Shown here in pieces: positions 6,065 through 6,194 of a stretch of 6,194 bases of DNA (within the stretch, counting starts at the first letter, position 1; each line of letters starts with the position of its first letter). This stretch comes from Alphaproteobacteria bacterium. GTDB lineage: Bacteria > Pseudomonadota > Alphaproteobacteria > ATCC43930 > CGMCC-115725. Made by a program: the position numbers and the translations under genes. The stretch is from NCBI GenBank assembly GCA_030040495.1, contig JASHTP010000101.1:1-6194 (forward strand), written 5' to 3'. The notes below the pieces were generated by a model, which saw only the letters and a program-made list of their open reading frames with translations, was not told where the DNA came from and made no database searches.

Positions 6065-6194
6065 CGCTCGCCTCCTCGCTTCGCCAGGCTCCGCCACATC
6101 AGGCGGGCCGCTTGATCGACCGCCCTCTCGTCGAGCGCCACCGCGCCCGCCGCGCCGGCCCGCACCAACCCGACCAGCGCGCCCCAGATCAGCG
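6061..6194 (-). CDS. Probable TetR/AcrR-family regulator, C-terminal 43 codons only
   Basis: A reading frame open from the right edge encodes LIWGALVGLVRAGAAGAVAL followed by a 23-residue tail, and stops with TGA at 6061-6063. The hydrophobic WGALVGLVRAG helix, then an Asp-Glu-Arg-x-Val-Asp-Gln-Ala-Ala-Arg-Leu-Met-Trp-Arg-Ser-Leu helix and a short basic tail, look like the last ligand-domain helices of TetR-family repressors. The DNA-binding domain is outside the window, so the family call rests on weak similarity. The frame is probably real: its TGA overlaps the dehydrogenase ATG as ATGA, and the AGGAGG of that gene lies in its last codons. The protein may regulate the SDR gene with which it is coupled. 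Confidence 0.6.
   Translation of the reverse strand, partial: LIWGALVGLVRAGAAGAVALDERAVDQAARLMWRSLAKRGGER

Noticed and set aside
6065..6097. Alternative upstream GTG start of the SDR gene
   Set aside because: The ATG at 6062-6064 has AGGAGG six bases upstream and starts shortly before the first beta strand, as usual for SDRs. The extension has no better ribosome binding site.
5486..6115. Plus-strand open frame opposite the SDR gene
   Set aside because: It is antisense to a complete SDR with all catalytic motifs and has the same low-information composition as the other shadows.

Overview
The window is a compact, GC-rich stretch of bacterial chromosome. Every gene lies on the minus strand, so transcription runs from base 6194 towards base 1. 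The gene content is housekeeping, the coding density is high, and Gly/Ala/Arg codons are strongly GC-biased. The LepA N-terminus and the Tag-like protein read like alphaproteobacterial members of their families. An alphaproteobacterium is my best guess, made from recalled family resemblance and not from a search.

Layout in the direction of transcription: (1) the last 43 codons of a probable TetR-family regulator (6061-6194), overlapping by ATGA with (2) a classical short-chain dehydrogenase/reductase (5270-6064). (3) A near-consensus sigma70-type promoter (-35 5256-5261, -10 5233-5238) and a structured 5' leader then precede rpmI (L35, 4942-5145) and rplT (L20, 4579-4938). (4) A 124-base gap holds a 16-codon leader ORF and a strong intrinsic terminator that ends only 20 bases before pheS. 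(5) pheS (3381-4454) and pheT (994-3384) overlap by ATGA and encode the two subunits of phenylalanyl-tRNA synthetase. (6) A 148-base gap contains a perfect 28-bp inverted repeat (878-905 / 946-973). (7) A divergent DNA-3-methyladenine glycosylase I-like gene (180-845) follows. (8) The first 38 codons of lepA (elongation factor 4) run off the left edge.

The core, rpmI-rplT-leader-pheS-pheT, has the order of the E. coli rpmI-rplT-pheM-pheST region. There, L20 represses translation of its own operon and ribosome-mediated attenuation controls pheST. Two sequence features here fit the same logic. A GNRA-capped hairpin pairs with the rpmI Shine-Dalgarno sequence. The rplT-pheS gap holds a leader ORF, mutually exclusive pairings and a terminator that any pheS transcript started upstream must cross. 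The leader has only one Phe codon, so the attenuation reading is a hypothesis.

I see no phage, CRISPR, toxin-antitoxin or other accessory system. The items worth a second look are regulatory RNA structures, a dispersed-type intergenic repeat and the unusual Tag branch.
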